DNA of 64,000 bases from NCBI RefSeq assembly GCF_008642315.1, contig NZ_CP029192.1, positions 4,030,001 to 4,094,000 on the forward strand, read 5' to 3'. Below the pieces are notes generated by a model that had not been told where the DNA came from, searched no databases, and saw only the letters and a list, made by a program, of their open reading frames with translations. Below are positions 1-9,519 of the stretch, piece after piece. This DNA is from Streptomyces venezuelae (GTDB taxonomy: Bacteria; Actinomycetota; Actinomycetes; Streptomycetales; Streptomycetaceae). Numbering within the stretch: the stretch's first letter is position 1; each line of letters opens with the position of its first letter. The position numbers and the translations under genes were made by a program.

Positions 1-1009
1 TGCCGCCCGCGCGGTGCACGTCCTCCATGTAGTACGTGGTGGTGGGCGCCGCGTTCGGGGCGACCTTGGCGAGGCAGGGGACGCGGCGCGAGACGGCGTC
101 GATGTCGGCGAGGTCGTAGTCGACCTCGGCCTCGCGGGCCGCGGCGAGCAGGTGCAGGATCGTGTTCGTCGAGCCGCCCATGGCGATGTCGAGGGCCATG
201 GCGTTCTCGAAGGCGGCGTGGGTGGCGATGCTGCGCGGCAGGACGGAGGCGTCGTCCCCGTCGTAGTACCGCTTGGTGATGTCGACGACCGTCTGCCCCG
301 CCTTCTCGTACAGCGCCTTGCGGGCGGTGTGCGTGGCGAGGACCGAGCCGTTGCCCGGCAGGGAGAGGCCGATGGCCTCGGTCAGGCAGTTCATCGAGTT
401 GGCGGTGAACATGCCGGAACAGGAGCCGCAGGTCGGGCAGGCGTTCTCCTCGATGCGGAGGATGTCCTCGTCCGAGATGCTCTCGTCGACGGCGTCGCTG
501 ATCGCGTTGACCAGGTCGAGCTTGCGGACCGTGCCGTCGACCAGCGTGGCCTTGCCGGCCTCCATCGGGCCGCCGGAGACGAAGACCGTCGGGATGTTGA
601 GGCGCAGGGCGGCCATCAGCATGCCGGGGGTGATCTTGTCGCAGTTGGAGATGCAGATCAGGGCGTCGGCGCAGTGCGCCTCGACCATGTACTCCACGGA
701 GTCCGCGATCAGGTCGCGGGACGGCAGCGAGTACAGCATGCCGCCGTGGCCCATCGCGATGCCGTCGTCGACGGCGATCGTGTTGAACTCGCGCGGGATG
801 CCGCCGGCCTCGCGGATCGCTTCGGAGACGATGCGGCCGACCGGCTGCAGGTGCGTGTGGCCGGGGACGAACTCCGTGAAGGAGTTGGCCACGGCGATGA
901 TCGGCTTCCGCCCGATGTCGGCCCCGGGTACACCGGAGGCGCGCATAAGGGCGCGGGCGCCCGCCATGTTGCGGCCGTGGGTGACTGTGCGGGACCTGAG
1001 CTCGGGCAT
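1..1009 (-). CDS. ilvD: dihydroxy-acid dehydratase, partial (C terminus outside window)
   Basis: Dehydrates dihydroxy-acids to 2-keto acids, the third common step of valine, leucine and isoleucine synthesis; cytosolic Fe-S enzyme. About 336 codons are present of a family length near 615. Visible motifs are [10 protein letters not shown] (42-51), the paired aspartates of AVDDG (79-83), NCDK with Cys123 and CPTCGSC (191-197). The NSFT form, with no cysteine at that site, fits the E. coli type 4Fe-4S subfamily. The ATG is preceded by AAGGAG at a good distance. The leader upstream carries a four-copy 16-bp repeat. The 3' half lies beyond position 1. Confidence 0.97.
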   Translation of the reverse strand, partial: MPELRSRTVTHGRNMAGARALMRASGVPGADIGRKPIIAVANSFTEFVPGHTHLQPVGRIVSEAIREAGGIPREFNTIAVDDGIAMGHGGMLYSLPSRDLIADSVEYMVEAHCADALICISNCDKITPGMLMAALRLNIPTVFVSGGPMEAGKATLVDGTVRKLDLVNAISDAVDESISDEDILRIEENACPTCGSCSGMFTANSMNCLTEAIGLSLPGNGSVLATHTARKALYEKAGQTVVDITKRYYDGDDASVLPRSIATHAAFENAMALDIAMGGSTNTILHLLAAAREAEVDYDLADIDAVSRRVPCLAKVAPNAAPTTTYYMEDVHRAGG

Positions 1010-1037
1010 GGTCGCTCGCTCCTTCAGGGATTTCAGC

Positions 1038-1101
1038 GGTCTACGGAGATATCGATCTGCGGAAAGGTTGGTCTACGGAGAGTGCGGTCTACGGAGAGAT
1101 G
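1038..1101. repeat. four tandem copies of a 16-bp unit in the ilvD leader
   Basis: Units start at 1038, 1054, 1070 and 1086, exactly 16 bp apart. Three contain GGTCTACGGAGA; the second is a diverged copy (GATCTGCGGAAA). On the ilvD strand the core reads TCTCCGTAGACC. The array ends about 30 bp before the ilvD ATG, so it lies in the promoter or 5' leader. It could be a multi-site operator or a replication-slippage product; no coding role is seen. Confidence 0.85.
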
Positions 1102-1199
1102 TGACTGTTGTCGAGCGTACGCCGCGGCTCCAGGATCTGGACAGGCTGTCCGAATCGCGGGACGGCCGTCTCATGCCTTTCGGGGCGCGCGGTCCACGT

Positions 1200-1835
1200 T
1201 CACGCCCCCGTCAGGTGCCCCTGCACCACCGGAGCCAGCCGGGCCACGAGCTGTTCCACGTCCGCCGATGCCAGCGGCTCGACCTGGATCACGTACCGCA
1301 GCATCGCGACGCCCACGAGCTGCGCGGCCGCGAGCTCGGCGCGCAGCTCCGCGTCCGGCAGGTCGAGACGGCCCGCGATGCGCCCGAGGAGCTGGGTGGA
1401 GATGAGGCGGCGGAAGACCGCGGCGGCCGTTTCGTTGTTGACGGCCGAGCGCACGATGGCGAGCAGCGGGGCGCGCGTCGCGGGGTTCTCCCAGACGCCG
1501 AGGACGAACCGGGTCAGGCGCTCACCGACCCCGTCGAGCGGGCCTTCGTCGATCGCGGCGGGCGCTTCCAGCGCGGGCGCGAAGGCGACGGTGATGGCCG
1601 CCTCGAAAACCTGCTCCTTCGTACCGAAGTAGTGGTGCACGAGCGCCGAGTCCACGCCTGCTGCCTTGGCGATGCCGCGTACGGACGTCTTCTCGTAGCC
1701 GCGTTCGGAGAACTCCTCGCGGGCCGCCCGCAGGATCTGGTCGCGCGTCGCGGGGCCGGTCTCCGTCTGCGTACGGGACGGGCGTCCCCGGCGTCGCGGG
1801 GCCGTGGCCTCCGACGGCGTGCCGGTGGCGGTCAT
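1200..1835 (-). CDS. TetR/AcrR family transcriptional regulator
   Basis: A 211-residue repressor-type protein. A basic N-terminal tail (RRRGRPSR) precedes the TetR helix-turn-helix at about residues 28-75, with [16 protein letters not shown] and the [11 protein letters not shown] signature. The remainder is an all-helical ligand-binding and dimer domain resembling the C-terminal domain common in actinobacterial TetR proteins. Its ATG overlaps the stop of the upstream isomerase-like gene as ATGA, so the two are probably translationally coupled. The ligand is unknown; the coupling suggests a substrate of that enzyme or the neighbouring branched-chain pathway, which is inference only. Confidence 0.92.
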   Translation of the reverse strand: MTATGTPSEATAPRRRGRPSRTQTETGPATRDQILRAAREEFSERGYEKTSVRGIAKAAGVDSALVHHYFGTKEQVFEAAITVAFAPALEAPAAIDEGPLDGVGERLTRFVLGVWENPATRAPLLAIVRSAVNNETAAAVFRRLISTQLLGRIAGRLDLPDAELRAELAAAQLVGVAMLRYVIQVEPLASADVEQLVARLAPVVQGHLTGA

Positions 1836-2656
1836 GAGCGCGGCACCTTCACCGCGGACGCCAGGTGCAGCCGGGTGAAGGCGAGGGCCTCGGCGAGGTC
1901 GGCCTCCCGTTCGGCGCTGGACATCGCGCGGCGCGTGTTGACCTCGATGACGACGTGCCCGTCGAAGCCGTTGACCGCGAGGCGCTCCAGGAGCTCGGCG
2001 CAGGGCTGGGTGCCGCGGCCCGGGACGAGGTGCTCGTCCTTGGCGGAGCCCTTGCCGTCGGCGAGGTGGACGTGGCCGAGGCGGTCGCCCATGCGGTCGA
2101 CCATGTCCATCGCGTCGGTGCGGGCGGTCGCGGTGTGCGAGAGGTCGACGGTGAAGTGGCGGTAGTCGTCCTTGGTGACGTCCCAGTCGGGTGCGTACGC
2201 GAGCATCTCGCGGTCGCGGTAGCGCCAGGGGTACATGTTCTCGACGGCGAACCGCACGTCCGTCTCGTCGGCCATGCGCCAGATTCCGTCGACGAAGTCG
2301 CGGGCGTACTGCCGCTGCCAGCGGAACGGCGGGTGCACGACGACGGTCGACGCGTCGAGCTTCTCCGCGGCGGCCTTGGCGCGCTGCAGCTTGACCCACG
2401 GGTCCGTGGACCAGACGCGCTGCGTGATGAGCAGGCAGGGCGCGTGAACGGCGAGGATCGGGATCTGGTGGTAGTCGCTCAGTCTGCGCAGGGCCTCGAT
2501 GTCCTGGCTGACGGGGTCGGTCCAGACCATGACCTCGACGCCGTCGTAGCCGAGGCGCGCGGCGATCTCGAAGGCCGTCGCCGTCGACTCCGGATAGACC
2601 GAGGCTGTCGACAGGGCGACCTTCGCATCCGGGATGCGCACCACTGGTTCTGCCAC
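1832..2656 (-). CDS. sugar phosphate isomerase/epimerase-like TIM-barrel protein
   Basis: About 274 residues of the xylose isomerase-like TIM barrel / AP endonuclease 2 superfamily. Typical features are the [11 protein letters not shown] strand near the N terminus, a VHAPC loop, ENM in the middle, [15 protein letters not shown] and VIEVN near the end, which hold likely metal-binding Glu, Asp and His residues. The chosen start is GTG at 2656 (residues read [12 protein letters not shown]); an in-frame ATG at 2773 would add 39 proline-rich residues without family character. It precedes the TetR gene with a 4-nt overlap and follows the phosphatase gene on the same strand. The substrate cannot be told from sequence. 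Confidence 0.85.
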   Translation of the reverse strand: MAEPVVRIPDAKVALSTASVYPESTATAFEIAARLGYDGVEVMVWTDPVSQDIEALRRLSDYHQIPILAVHAPCLLITQRVWSTDPWVKLQRAKAAAEKLDASTVVVHPPFRWQRQYARDFVDGIWRMADETDVRFAVENMYPWRYRDREMLAYAPDWDVTKDDYRHFTVDLSHTATARTDAMDMVDRMGDRLGHVHLADGKGSAKDEHLVPGRGTQPCAELLERLAVNGFDGHVVIEVNTRRAMSSAEREADLAEALAFTRLHLASAVKVPRS

Positions 2657-2782
2657 GAGGGACAGCGTACGGGCCGCGTCCGGGCGCCGGGGAGGTGGCC
2701 TCGTACCGCCCTGGTCGGGGCCCGCAAGGTCGGCCGGAGCCCCGTCCGGGTCGCGGTCCGGGTCAGGTCGCATGCCGTCCGC

Positions 2783-3715
2783 TCACGATGCCGGCAGGTG
2801 GTCGAGCTTGCGCAGGATCACGCCCTCGCGCAGCGCCCACGGGCAGATCTCCAGGGTCTCGACGCCGAAGAGGTCCATCGCGCCCTCCGCGACGAGCGCC
2901 CCCGCGAGCAGCTGTCCGGCCCGCCCCTCGGAGACGCCGGGCAGCTCGGAGCGCTCCTGCGTGGTCATCGCGGCGAGCCGCGGAACCCAGTCCTCCAGGG
3001 ATTTGCGCTTCAGTTCGCGTTGTACGTAGAGACCGTCGGCCGAGCGTGCGGCGCCCGCGAGACGGGCGAGCTGCTTGAACGTCTTCGACGTCGCCACGAT
3101 GTGGTCGGGCGCGCCGAGCCTGCTGAACTCGCCGACCGTCCGCGCGATCTGCGCGCGGACGTGGCGGCGCAGCGCCTTCACGTCGGAGGGTTCCGGCGGG
3201 TCCGTCGGCAGCCAGGCCGCGGTGAGGCGGCCCGCGCCCAGCGGCAGGCTGGCCGCCGCGTCGGGCTCCTCGTCCATGCCGTACGCGATCTCCAGGGAGC
3301 CGCCGCCGATGTCGAGGACGAGCAGCTTGCCCGCGGACCAGCCGAACCAGCGCCGGGCGGCCAGGAAGGTCAGCCGGGCCTCCTCCTCGCCGGTAAGGAC
3401 CCGCAGGTCGACGCCGGTCTCTTCCTTGACCCTGGCGAGCACCGCGTCGGCGTTGCTCGCCTCTCGCACCGCGGAGGTGGCGAAGGGCAGGACTTCCTCC
3501 ACGCCCTTGTCCTCGGCGGCGACCATCGCCTCGCGGACGACGGTCACCAGACGGTCGACGCCCTCGGGGCCGATCGCACCGGCGGGGTCGAGGAGTTGGG
3601 CCAGGCGCAGGTCGACCTTGTGGGAATGCGCGGGCAGCGGGCGCGCGCCGGGGTGGGCGTCGACCACGAGCAGATGCACCGTGTTCGACCCCACGTCGAG
3701 GACACCGAGTCTCAT
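2783..3715 (-). CDS. Ppx/GppA family exopolyphosphatase-like phosphatase
   Basis: A 310-residue protein of the actin-like ASKHA ATPase fold. The first phosphate loop is [14 protein letters not shown] at residues 4-17, the catalytic region [10 protein letters not shown] follows, and the second loop is [10 protein letters not shown]. It is shorter than E. coli Ppx because it lacks the C-terminal HD-like extension, as usual in actinobacteria. Likely substrates are polyphosphate or pppGpp, linking it to phosphate storage or the stringent response. The ATG has no Shine-Dalgarno but TAGCGT lies 7 bp before it, suggesting a leaderless mRNA. It is divergent from the gene at 3787. Confidence 0.9.
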   Translation of the reverse strand: MRLGVLDVGSNTVHLLVVDAHPGARPLPAHSHKVDLRLAQLLDPAGAIGPEGVDRLVTVVREAMVAAEDKGVEEVLPFATSAVREASNADAVLARVKEETGVDLRVLTGEEEARLTFLAARRWFGWSAGKLLVLDIGGGSLEIAYGMDEEPDAAASLPLGAGRLTAAWLPTDPPEPSDVKALRRHVRAQIARTVGEFSRLGAPDHIVATSKTFKQLARLAGAARSADGLYVQRELKRKSLEDWVPRLAAMTTQERSELPGVSEGRAGQLLAGALVAEGAMDLFGVETLEICPWALREGVILRKLDHLPAS

Positions 3716-3786
3716 ATACGGAACGCTACGCCGGATGGGGCGATCGGCTGGCCTCGGGCGGTCGGCCGCACGCATACCCTGGAGAC
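3716..3786. promoter_or_regulatory. divergent promoter region, leaderless type on both sides
   Basis: A 71-bp gap separates two divergent starts. On the minus strand TAGCGT (3728-3723) ends 7 bp before the phosphatase ATG; on the plus strand TACCCT (3775-3780) ends 6 bp before the GTG at 3787. Both match a TAnnnT -10 element placed so that transcription would begin at the start codon. No clear -35 elements are seen. Confidence 0.5.
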
Positions 3787-4713
3787 GTGCCAAAGACGAA
3801 AAAGGCGAAGACCGACAAATCGAAGTCGGGGAAGCCGTCGACCCAGCAGGCCGCGTCGGAGAAGCCGACGAAGAAGGGGAAGCCGGAGAAGCCGGAGAAG
3901 GTGGCGAAGAAGGAGAAGCCGGGGAAGTCCGGGAAGCCGGCGAAGGTGACGCGGGCCGAGCCGGACGAGAAGGGGCTCGACTTCGCCCGTGCCTGGGTGG
4001 AGTTCCCTGATCCCGCGGACGACGAGCAGATGTTCCGCTGCGATCTGACATGGCTGACCTCTCGGTGGAACTGCATCTTCGGCAGTGGCTGCCAGGGCAT
4101 CCAGCCGGGTCGCGCCGCCGACGGCTGCTGCACGCTGGGCGCCCATTTCTCGGACGACGACGACGAGAAGCGCGTCGCCGGGTACGTCGAGCGGCTGACG
4201 CCCGACATCTGGCAGCACCACGACGTGGGCCGGGAGACCGGCTGGGTCTCCACGGACGAGGACGGCGACCGCCAGACCCGTCCGTACGAGGGCTCGTGCA
4301 TCTTCCAGAACCGCCCCGGCTTCGAGGGCGGCGCGGGATGCTCGCTGCACATCCTGGCGCTGCGCGAGGGCCGCGAGCCGCTGGAGACGAAGCCGGACGT
4401 GTGCTGGCAGCTGCCGGTGCGCCGGACGTACGAGTGGATCGACCGGCCCGACGACACCCGTGTGCTGCAGGTGTCGATCGGTGAGTACGACCGGCGGGGC
4501 TGGGGCCCTGGCGGCCACGATCTGCACTGGTGGTGCACGTCGGCGACGTCGGCGCACGGCGCGGGCGATCCGGTGTACGTCTCCTACCGGCCCGAGCTGA
4601 TCGAGCTGATGGGCAAGGAGGGGTACGACCGGCTGGTGGAGCTGTGCGAGGAGCGCCTGGCCTCCCAGCTGCCGCTGCTCGCGCCGCACCCCGCGGACCC
4701 TGTGGGTCGCTAG
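3787..4713 (+). CDS. hypothetical protein with lysine-rich tail and cysteine-rich domain
   Basis: A 308-residue protein. The first 55 residues are a very basic, low-complexity Lys/Pro/Ser tail. The remainder is globular with many cysteines: [19 protein letters not shown], a CC pair (GCCTLG), EGSCIF, AGCSLH and DVCWQLP. The spacing of a CC pair followed by later C..L.....R..C elements resembles the YkgJ/DUF3109 metal-chelating Cys cluster family, but I hold that loosely. The start is GTG, placed just after GGAGAC and a TACCCT hexamer. A zinc or iron centre is plausible. It converges with the large membrane protein gene at 4754. Confidence 0.75.
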   Translation: MPKTKKAKTDKSKSGKPSTQQAASEKPTKKGKPEKPEKVAKKEKPGKSGKPAKVTRAEPDEKGLDFARAWVEFPDPADDEQMFRCDLTWLTSRWNCIFGSGCQGIQPGRAADGCCTLGAHFSDDDDEKRVAGYVERLTPDIWQHHDVGRETGWVSTDEDGDRQTRPYEGSCIFQNRPGFEGGAGCSLHILALREGREPLETKPDVCWQLPVRRTYEWIDRPDDTRVLQVSIGEYDRRGWGPGGHDLHWWCTSATSAHGAGDPVYVSYRPELIELMGKEGYDRLVELCEERLASQLPLLAPHPADPVGR

Positions 4714-4758
4714 GGCCTGTGGGGCGGGCGGCGCTTGCGGCACAACACGGGCCCTAGC
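4709..4758. terminator. bidirectional hairpin between convergent genes
   Basis: Arms at 4709-4721 (GCTAGGGCCTGTG) and 4746-4758 (CACGGGCCCTAGC) pair at 12 of 13 positions with a 24-nt loop. The arms contain the stop codons of both flanking convergent genes. No U-tract, as usual in Streptomyces. Confidence 0.65.
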
Positions 4759-6676
4759 TCGGGCTGGGGCCGCCGCTGCCGTCGCCCTGCGGCGGTGACG
4801 TGTCGCCCGAGCCCGGCCCCGGGTCCGACGGGGCGGGGGTCGGGTCGGTCGGGGTCGGCGTGGGATCGGGATCGGTCGGGCCCGGGTCGGAGGGGCCGGG
4901 ATCCGAGGGTCCCGGGTCGGAGGGGCCCGGGTTCGAGGGGCCGGGGTCGGAGGGGCGGGGCTCCGTGGGCCGGGGGCCCGGTCCGGGGCGGGTCGGCGGA
5001 CGTCCGTTCCCGTGCCCGTCGATGGCGATGATCGCGCCCGAGGGCGCGATCGAGACCCGCGCGCTCCAGTGCCCGGCGGGTTCGCGGGTGTGGTCGACGT
5101 ACACCTGGATGGTGACCGACCGGCCCGGCGCGAGCGTCCCCGACGACCGGCTCAGATAGAGCCACGACGCGCTCTCGGCCGCCGACCAGTGGACCGGTGC
5201 GCCACCCGATGCCGTCAGCGTGATGAGCGTCGTGTCGCCGCTGGGCTGCGCCTCGACGGTGAGGCGGCCGGGGCCGGTCGACGAGCCGGCCGACCCGCCG
5301 CTGATGACCTCCACGGAGACGTCGGGCGAGTGGCTGCCCTTGGTGAAGCGGGGCTCGGGGCCCTTGCGGGCGTTGCCCGCGTTCTCGTACCCGTCCACGC
5401 GGTCGCCGCCGAGGCCTCCGGCGCCGCCGTCCTCGCTCGCGGTGACCGAACGGCCGTCGTGGCCCTCGCCGGTGAGCGGCGCTCCCCGGTACGCGGCCCA
5501 GAGGGCGAGCACCGGGGCGGCCACCACGGTGGCGACGACGGTCGTCGTGACGGCACGCGCGCGGAAGCGGTCGCGGCGGGCCGCGTGGTCCTTGGGGTCC
5601 ATCGGGAAACCGCGCCTGTCGTAGCGCGGGCCGCCGCCACGCGCGCGTGGGACGTGCGCCATCGCCATGTGGAGCGCGGACCGCGGGGCCTCGACGACGG
5701 GGAGCGCGGCCGGGCTGACGGCCGTGCCGGGCCAGGCGGTGGCTCCGGCGCGCTCGGCGGTGCGGCGGCAGCGCGGGCAGTCGTCGACGTGCCGGACGAG
5801 CTCGCGGCGCAGGGCGGTGCCGAGCAGGAGCTGGTTGTCGCCGGTGAGGCGGGCCACGATGGGGCAGCTGCCGGTCTCGACGACGGCGAGGGCCGCGCGG
5901 GTGCGCTCGACCTCGCAGGCGGCGGAGGCGAGCAGGCCGCGGGCCTTGGTGAGGTCCATGCCGAGGACGGCGGCGACCTGGGCGGGGGTGAGCTGGTGGC
6001 GGACGGCCAGTTCGAGGGCCTCGCGCTGCTCGGGGGTGGTGCCCGCGGCTTCGGGCCAGGCGAGCTGGGCGAGTTCGCGGCGGCGCCGGCGTGCCGTTTC
6101 TTCTGTGACGGAGGCGTCTGTTGCGGAGGAGGGGGAGGAGGAGGGGGTGGTGGTGGCGGAAGCGGTGGAGGCCGCTGGGGCCCCTGTGGCTCCGGAGTCT
6201 GTCGAGGCCCATGAGGTCCCTGGGGCCTCTGAGACCCCCGAGGTCCCCGCAGCCGCCGAGGTTTTCGCGCCGCCCGCGCCGCCCGAGCCGCCCGCGCCCT
6301 GCGCCGCCTCGCCCCGCTTCGCCGCGCCCTGCGCGTGCCTGCCGCCGCCCTCGCGGTTGCGCTTCGCCTCGGCCAGTCGGCGCAGGCAGACCCAGCGGGC
6401 GAGGGCGTAGAGCCACGTCTTCAGCTCGCTCTCGGCCGCGGGGCCGCGGGCGCCCCGGCGCTCGGCGTGGTGGAGCACGTCGCCCAGGGCCGCCGTCGCC
6501 GCGTCGTGGTCGCAGAGCACGGACAGGCAGTACGTGAACAGGCCGTCCAGACACGGTTCGTAGCGCGCGGGAGGCGTGGTCCGGGACGCCGGGCGGGGCA
6601 CAACGCGCTTGCGCGCATCACGGTGCGCCCGGTGTGCGCCGGTTGTGTTCGTGGGAGATTCCGGACTGCTGCTCAT
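4754..6676 (-). CDS. sigma-factor-like membrane protein with BACON-like domain and Pro-rich tail
   Basis: About 640 residues in several parts. Residues 40-110 and 210-290 resemble sigma region 2 and region 4 (a DGLFTYCLSVL segment, LKTWLYALARWVC, then EALELAVRHQLTPAQVAAVLGM), separated by a Gly/Ala/Thr/Ser-rich linker. A CPRC motif (HVDDCPRC) resembles a zinc anti-sigma motif. One transmembrane helix follows RARAVTTTVVATVVAAPVL. The outer part has a BACON-like beta domain (ASWLYLSRSSGTLAPG, SARVSIAPSGAIIAI), and the end is a repeated Asp-Pro-Gly-Pro-Ser tail. It probably senses or binds something outside the membrane; a real sigma activity is doubtful. A GTG lies one codon upstream of the chosen ATG. 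Confidence 0.8.
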   Translation of the reverse strand: MSSSPESPTNTTGAHRAHRDARKRVVPRPASRTTPPARYEPCLDGLFTYCLSVLCDHDAATAALGDVLHHAERRGARGPAAESELKTWLYALARWVCLRRLAEAKRNREGGGRHAQGAAKRGEAAQGAGGSGGAGGAKTSAAAGTSGVSEAPGTSWASTDSGATGAPAASTASATTTPSSSPSSATDASVTEETARRRRRELAQLAWPEAAGTTPEQREALELAVRHQLTPAQVAAVLGMDLTKARGLLASAACEVERTRAALAVVETGSCPIVARLTGDNQLLLGTALRRELVRHVDDCPRCRRTAERAGATAWPGTAVSPAALPVVEAPRSALHMAMAHVPRARGGGPRYDRRGFPMDPKDHAARRDRFRARAVTTTVVATVVAAPVLALWAAYRGAPLTGEGHDGRSVTASEDGGAGGLGGDRVDGYENAGNARKGPEPRFTKGSHSPDVSVEVISGGSAGSSTGPGRLTVEAQPSGDTTLITLTASGGAPVHWSAAESASWLYLSRSSGTLAPGRSVTIQVYVDHTREPAGHWSARVSIAPSGAIIAIDGHGNGRPPTRPGPGPRPTEPRPSDPGPSNPGPSDPGPSDPGPSDPGPTDPDPTPTPTDPTPAPSDPGPGSGDTSPPQGDGSGGPSPS

Positions 6677-6863
6677 CACCCGTGCGAAGTTATGCGGATG
6701 ATGCAGCTCGCTTCCTCCCCCTTGAGCACATTTAATCCTTACGGGTGAACAGATCCCTCAAAAGAGGACAGGAACCCCCGATTCCGTGGCCCCGGCTCGC
6801 ACACGTGACGGATGAGCCACCGACGCGGCGGCGTTGTCAGTGGGCTCGGCTACGGTTTCGACC

Positions 6864-8273
6864 ATGGCTGCCCGTACGAAATCCGCCAAGGACCGTCCGT
6901 CCTACCGCTGCACGGAGTGCGGCTGGCAGACGGCCAAGTGGCTCGGCCGCTGCCCCGAATGCCAGGCATGGGGGACGGTCGAGGAGTACGGCGCGCCCGC
7001 GGTCCGCACCACCGCCCCCGGCCGCGTCACCTCGTCCGCCGTCCCGATCGGCGAGGTCGACGGACGCCAGGCCACCGCGCGCTCCACCGGCGTGCCCGAG
7101 CTGGACCGGGTGCTCGGCGGTGGTCTCGTCCCCGGCGCCGTGGTGCTCCTCGCGGGCGAGCCGGGCGTCGGCAAGTCCACGCTGCTCCTGGACGTCGCGG
7201 CGAAGGCGGCGAGCGACGCGCACCGCACGCTCTATGTGACGGGTGAGGAGTCGGCGAGCCAGGTGCGCCTTCGCGCCGACCGCATCGGCGCCATCGACGA
7301 CCACCTGTACCTGGCCGCGGAGACCGATCTCGCCGCCGTCCTCGGCCACTTGGACGCGGTCAAGCCCTCCCTCCTGATCCTCGACTCGGTCCAGACGGTC
7401 GCCTCCCCCGAGATCGACGGGGCGCCCGGCGGCATGGCGCAGGTCCGCGAGGTCGCGGGCGCGCTGATCCGCGCCTCCAAGGAGCGCGGCATGTCCACGC
7501 TCCTGGTCGGGCACGTCACCAAGGACGGCGCCATCGCGGGCCCCCGCCTCCTGGAGCACCTGGTCGACGTGGTCCTCCAGTTCGAGGGCGACCGCCACGC
7601 GCGCCTGCGTCTCGTACGAGGCGTCAAGAACCGTTACGGGACGACGGACGAGGTCGGCTGCTTCGAACTGCACGACGAGGGCATCACCGGACTCGCCGAC
7701 CCCAGCGGCCTCTTCCTCACCCGCCGCGCGGAGCCCGTCCCCGGCACCTGCCTGACCGTGACCCTGGAGGGCCGCCGCCCCCTGGTGGCCGAAGTCCAGG
7801 CGCTCACGGTCGACTCGCAGATCCCGAGCCCCCGCCGCACCACGTCCGGCCTGGAGACCTCCCGCGTCTCGATGATGCTGGCCGTCCTGGAACAGCGCGG
7901 CCGGATCACCGCGCTCGGCAAGCGCGACATCTACAGCGCGACGGTCGGCGGCGTGAAACTCTCCGAGCCCGCGGCGGACCTCGCCGTCGCCCTGGCCCTG
8001 GCCAGCGCCGCGAGTGACACTCCGCTGCCGAAGAACCTCGTCGCGATCGGCGAAGTGGGTCTGGCGGGCGAGGTCAGACGGGTCACCGGCGTCCAGCGCA
8101 GACTGGCGGAGGCCCACCGTCTGGGCTTCACCCACGCCCTCGTGCCGGCCGATCCCGGGAAGATCCCCGCCGGTATGAAGGTCATCGAAGTCGCCGACAT
8201 GGGGGACGCCCTCCGTGTCCTTCCGAGGTCGCGTCGCCGAGAGGCCCCACGGGAGGACGAAGAGCGCCGGTAG
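6864..8273 (+). CDS. radA: DNA repair protein RadA
   Basis: A 469-residue RecA-like ATPase that promotes branch migration during homologous recombination. The order is a C4 zinc finger (Cys16, 19, 30, 33), Walker A GEPGVGKS (98-105), the RadA-specific KNRYG motif (255-259) and a Lon-protease-like C-terminal domain that ends in the typical GEVGLAGEVRRV region. Length is normal. The ATG has TACGGT 7 bp upstream and no Shine-Dalgarno, so it may be leaderless. disA follows 78 bp downstream on the same strand, the usual actinobacterial and Firmicute pairing of recombination with genome-integrity c-di-AMP signalling. Confidence 0.97.
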   Translation: MAARTKSAKDRPSYRCTECGWQTAKWLGRCPECQAWGTVEEYGAPAVRTTAPGRVTSSAVPIGEVDGRQATARSTGVPELDRVLGGGLVPGAVVLLAGEPGVGKSTLLLDVAAKAASDAHRTLYVTGEESASQVRLRADRIGAIDDHLYLAAETDLAAVLGHLDAVKPSLLILDSVQTVASPEIDGAPGGMAQVREVAGALIRASKERGMSTLLVGHVTKDGAIAGPRLLEHLVDVVLQFEGDRHARLRLVRGVKNRYGTTDEVGCFELHDEGITGLADPSGLFLTRRAEPVPGTCLTVTLEGRRPLVAEVQALTVDSQIPSPRRTTSGLETSRVSMMLAVLEQRGRITALGKRDIYSATVGGVKLSEPAADLAVALALASAASDTPLPKNLVAIGEVGLAGEVRRVTGVQRRLAEAHRLGFTHALVPADPGKIPAGMKVIEVADMGDALRVLPRSRRREAPREDEERR

Positions 8274-8351
8274 ACTTTGCCCTGGTCTCGCCCATCCGTA
8301 CGAAGCAGGGTGCCGGCGAAGGCCTGGAGAACCTGCGACCGAGGGAGTGCA

Positions 8352-9476
8352 GTGGCAGCCAACGACCGGGCATCGGTTCCCGGCAAGCCGGGTTCGGGCT
8401 CCGGTGCCGATGGGCTGATGCGCGCCTCCCTGAGCGCCGTCGCGCCCGGGATGGCACTGCGGGACGGCCTGGAGCGCATCCTCCGCGGCAACACCGGCGG
8501 CCTGATCGTCCTCGGCTGGGACAAGACCGTCGAGTCGATGTGCACGGGCGGTTTCATCCTGGACGTCGAGTTCACGGCGACGCGGCTGCGTGAGCTGTGC
8601 AAGCTCGACGGCGGCATCGTCCTCGACAAGGACATCACCAAGATCCTCCGCGCCGGCGTGCAGCTCGTGCCGGATCCGACGATCCCCACGGAGGAGACGG
8701 GCACGCGGCACCGCACGGCGGACCGCGTGAGCAAGCAGGTCGGCTTCCCCGTGGTCTCCGTCTCCCAGTCGATGCGGCTGATCGCGCTGTACGTGGACGG
8801 TCAGCGGCGCGTCCTGGAGGACTCGGCGGCGATCCTCTCCCGCGCGAACCAGGCGCTCGCCACCCTGGAGCGGTACAAGCTCCGGCTCGACGAGGTCGCG
8901 GGCACGCTGTCGGCGCTGGAGATCGAGGACCTGGTGACGGTGCGGGACGTCACCGCCGTCGCCCAGCGCCTCGAAATGGTGCGCCGCATCGCGACGGAGA
9001 TCGCCGAGTACGTGGTGGAGCTCGGCACGGACGGGCGTCTCCTCGCCCTCCAGCTGGACGAGTTGATCGCGGGTGTCGAGCCCGAGCGCGAGCTGGTCGT
9101 GCGGGACTACGTGCCCGAGCCCACGGCCAAACGGTCCCGCACGGTCGACGAAGCGCTGGCCGAGCTGGACTCCCTCACGCACGCGGAGCTCCTCGAACTC
9201 CCCACGGTGGCGCGGGCCCTGGGTTACACGGGCTCCCCCGAGGCGCTGGACTCCGCGGTCTCCCCGCGGGGCTTCCGCCTCCTCGCCAAGGTCCCCCGGC
9301 TCCCCGGGGCGATCATCGACCGTCTCGTCGAGCACTTCGGCGGTCTGCAGAAGCTGCTCGCCGCCAGCGTGGACGACCTCCAGACGGTGGACGGCGTCGG
9401 CGAGGCGCGGGCACGCAGCGTCCGCGAGGGCCTGTCGCGCCTGGCGGAGTCGTCGATCCTCGAGCGGTACGTCTAG
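8352..9476 (+). CDS. disA: DNA integrity scanning diadenylate cyclase DisA
   Basis: Makes c-di-AMP from two ATP and scans DNA for branched structures. The 374-residue protein has the DAC domain at about 20-165, with catalytic Asp86 in LDGGIVLD and RHRTA at 119-123, a linker helix domain, and a C-terminal RuvA-like double helix-hairpin-helix ending in [12 protein letters not shown]. The first motif reads DGG rather than the DGA of Bacillus and Thermotoga. The GTG start at 8352 has GGGAG about 6 bp before it. It is probably cotranscribed with radA; a hairpin follows the gene. Confidence 0.96.
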   Translation: MAANDRASVPGKPGSGSGADGLMRASLSAVAPGMALRDGLERILRGNTGGLIVLGWDKTVESMCTGGFILDVEFTATRLRELCKLDGGIVLDKDITKILRAGVQLVPDPTIPTEETGTRHRTADRVSKQVGFPVVSVSQSMRLIALYVDGQRRVLEDSAAILSRANQALATLERYKLRLDEVAGTLSALEIEDLVTVRDVTAVAQRLEMVRRIATEIAEYVVELGTDGRLLALQLDELIAGVEPERELVVRDYVPEPTAKRSRTVDEALAELDSLTHAELLELPTVARALGYTGSPEALDSAVSPRGFRLLAKVPRLPGAIIDRLVEHFGGLQKLLAASVDDLQTVDGVGEARARSVREGLSRLAESSILERYV

Positions 9477-9483
9477 CCTGCGA

Positions 9484-9508
9484 CCGGCGGGGCCCACGGC
9501 GCCGCCGG
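9484..9508. terminator. hairpin between disA and the convergent gene
   Basis: CCGGCGG (9484-9490) pairs with CCGCCGG (9502-9508) around an 11-nt loop, in the 43-bp gap between two convergent stop codons. Probably a bidirectional terminator; no U-tract. Confidence 0.5.
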
Positions 9509-9519
9509 CCTCCGGAGCC

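Noticed and set aside
1010..1199. Attenuator leader peptide for ilvD
   Set aside because: No run of Val, Leu or Ile codons or terminator/antiterminator pair is visible; only the 16-bp repeat.
6837..9497. Minus-strand open frame of 886 codons across radA and disA
   Set aside because: It is antisense to two clear genes. Its composition (Arg, Gly, Val, Asp-rich) is that of an antisense shadow in high-G+C coding DNA.
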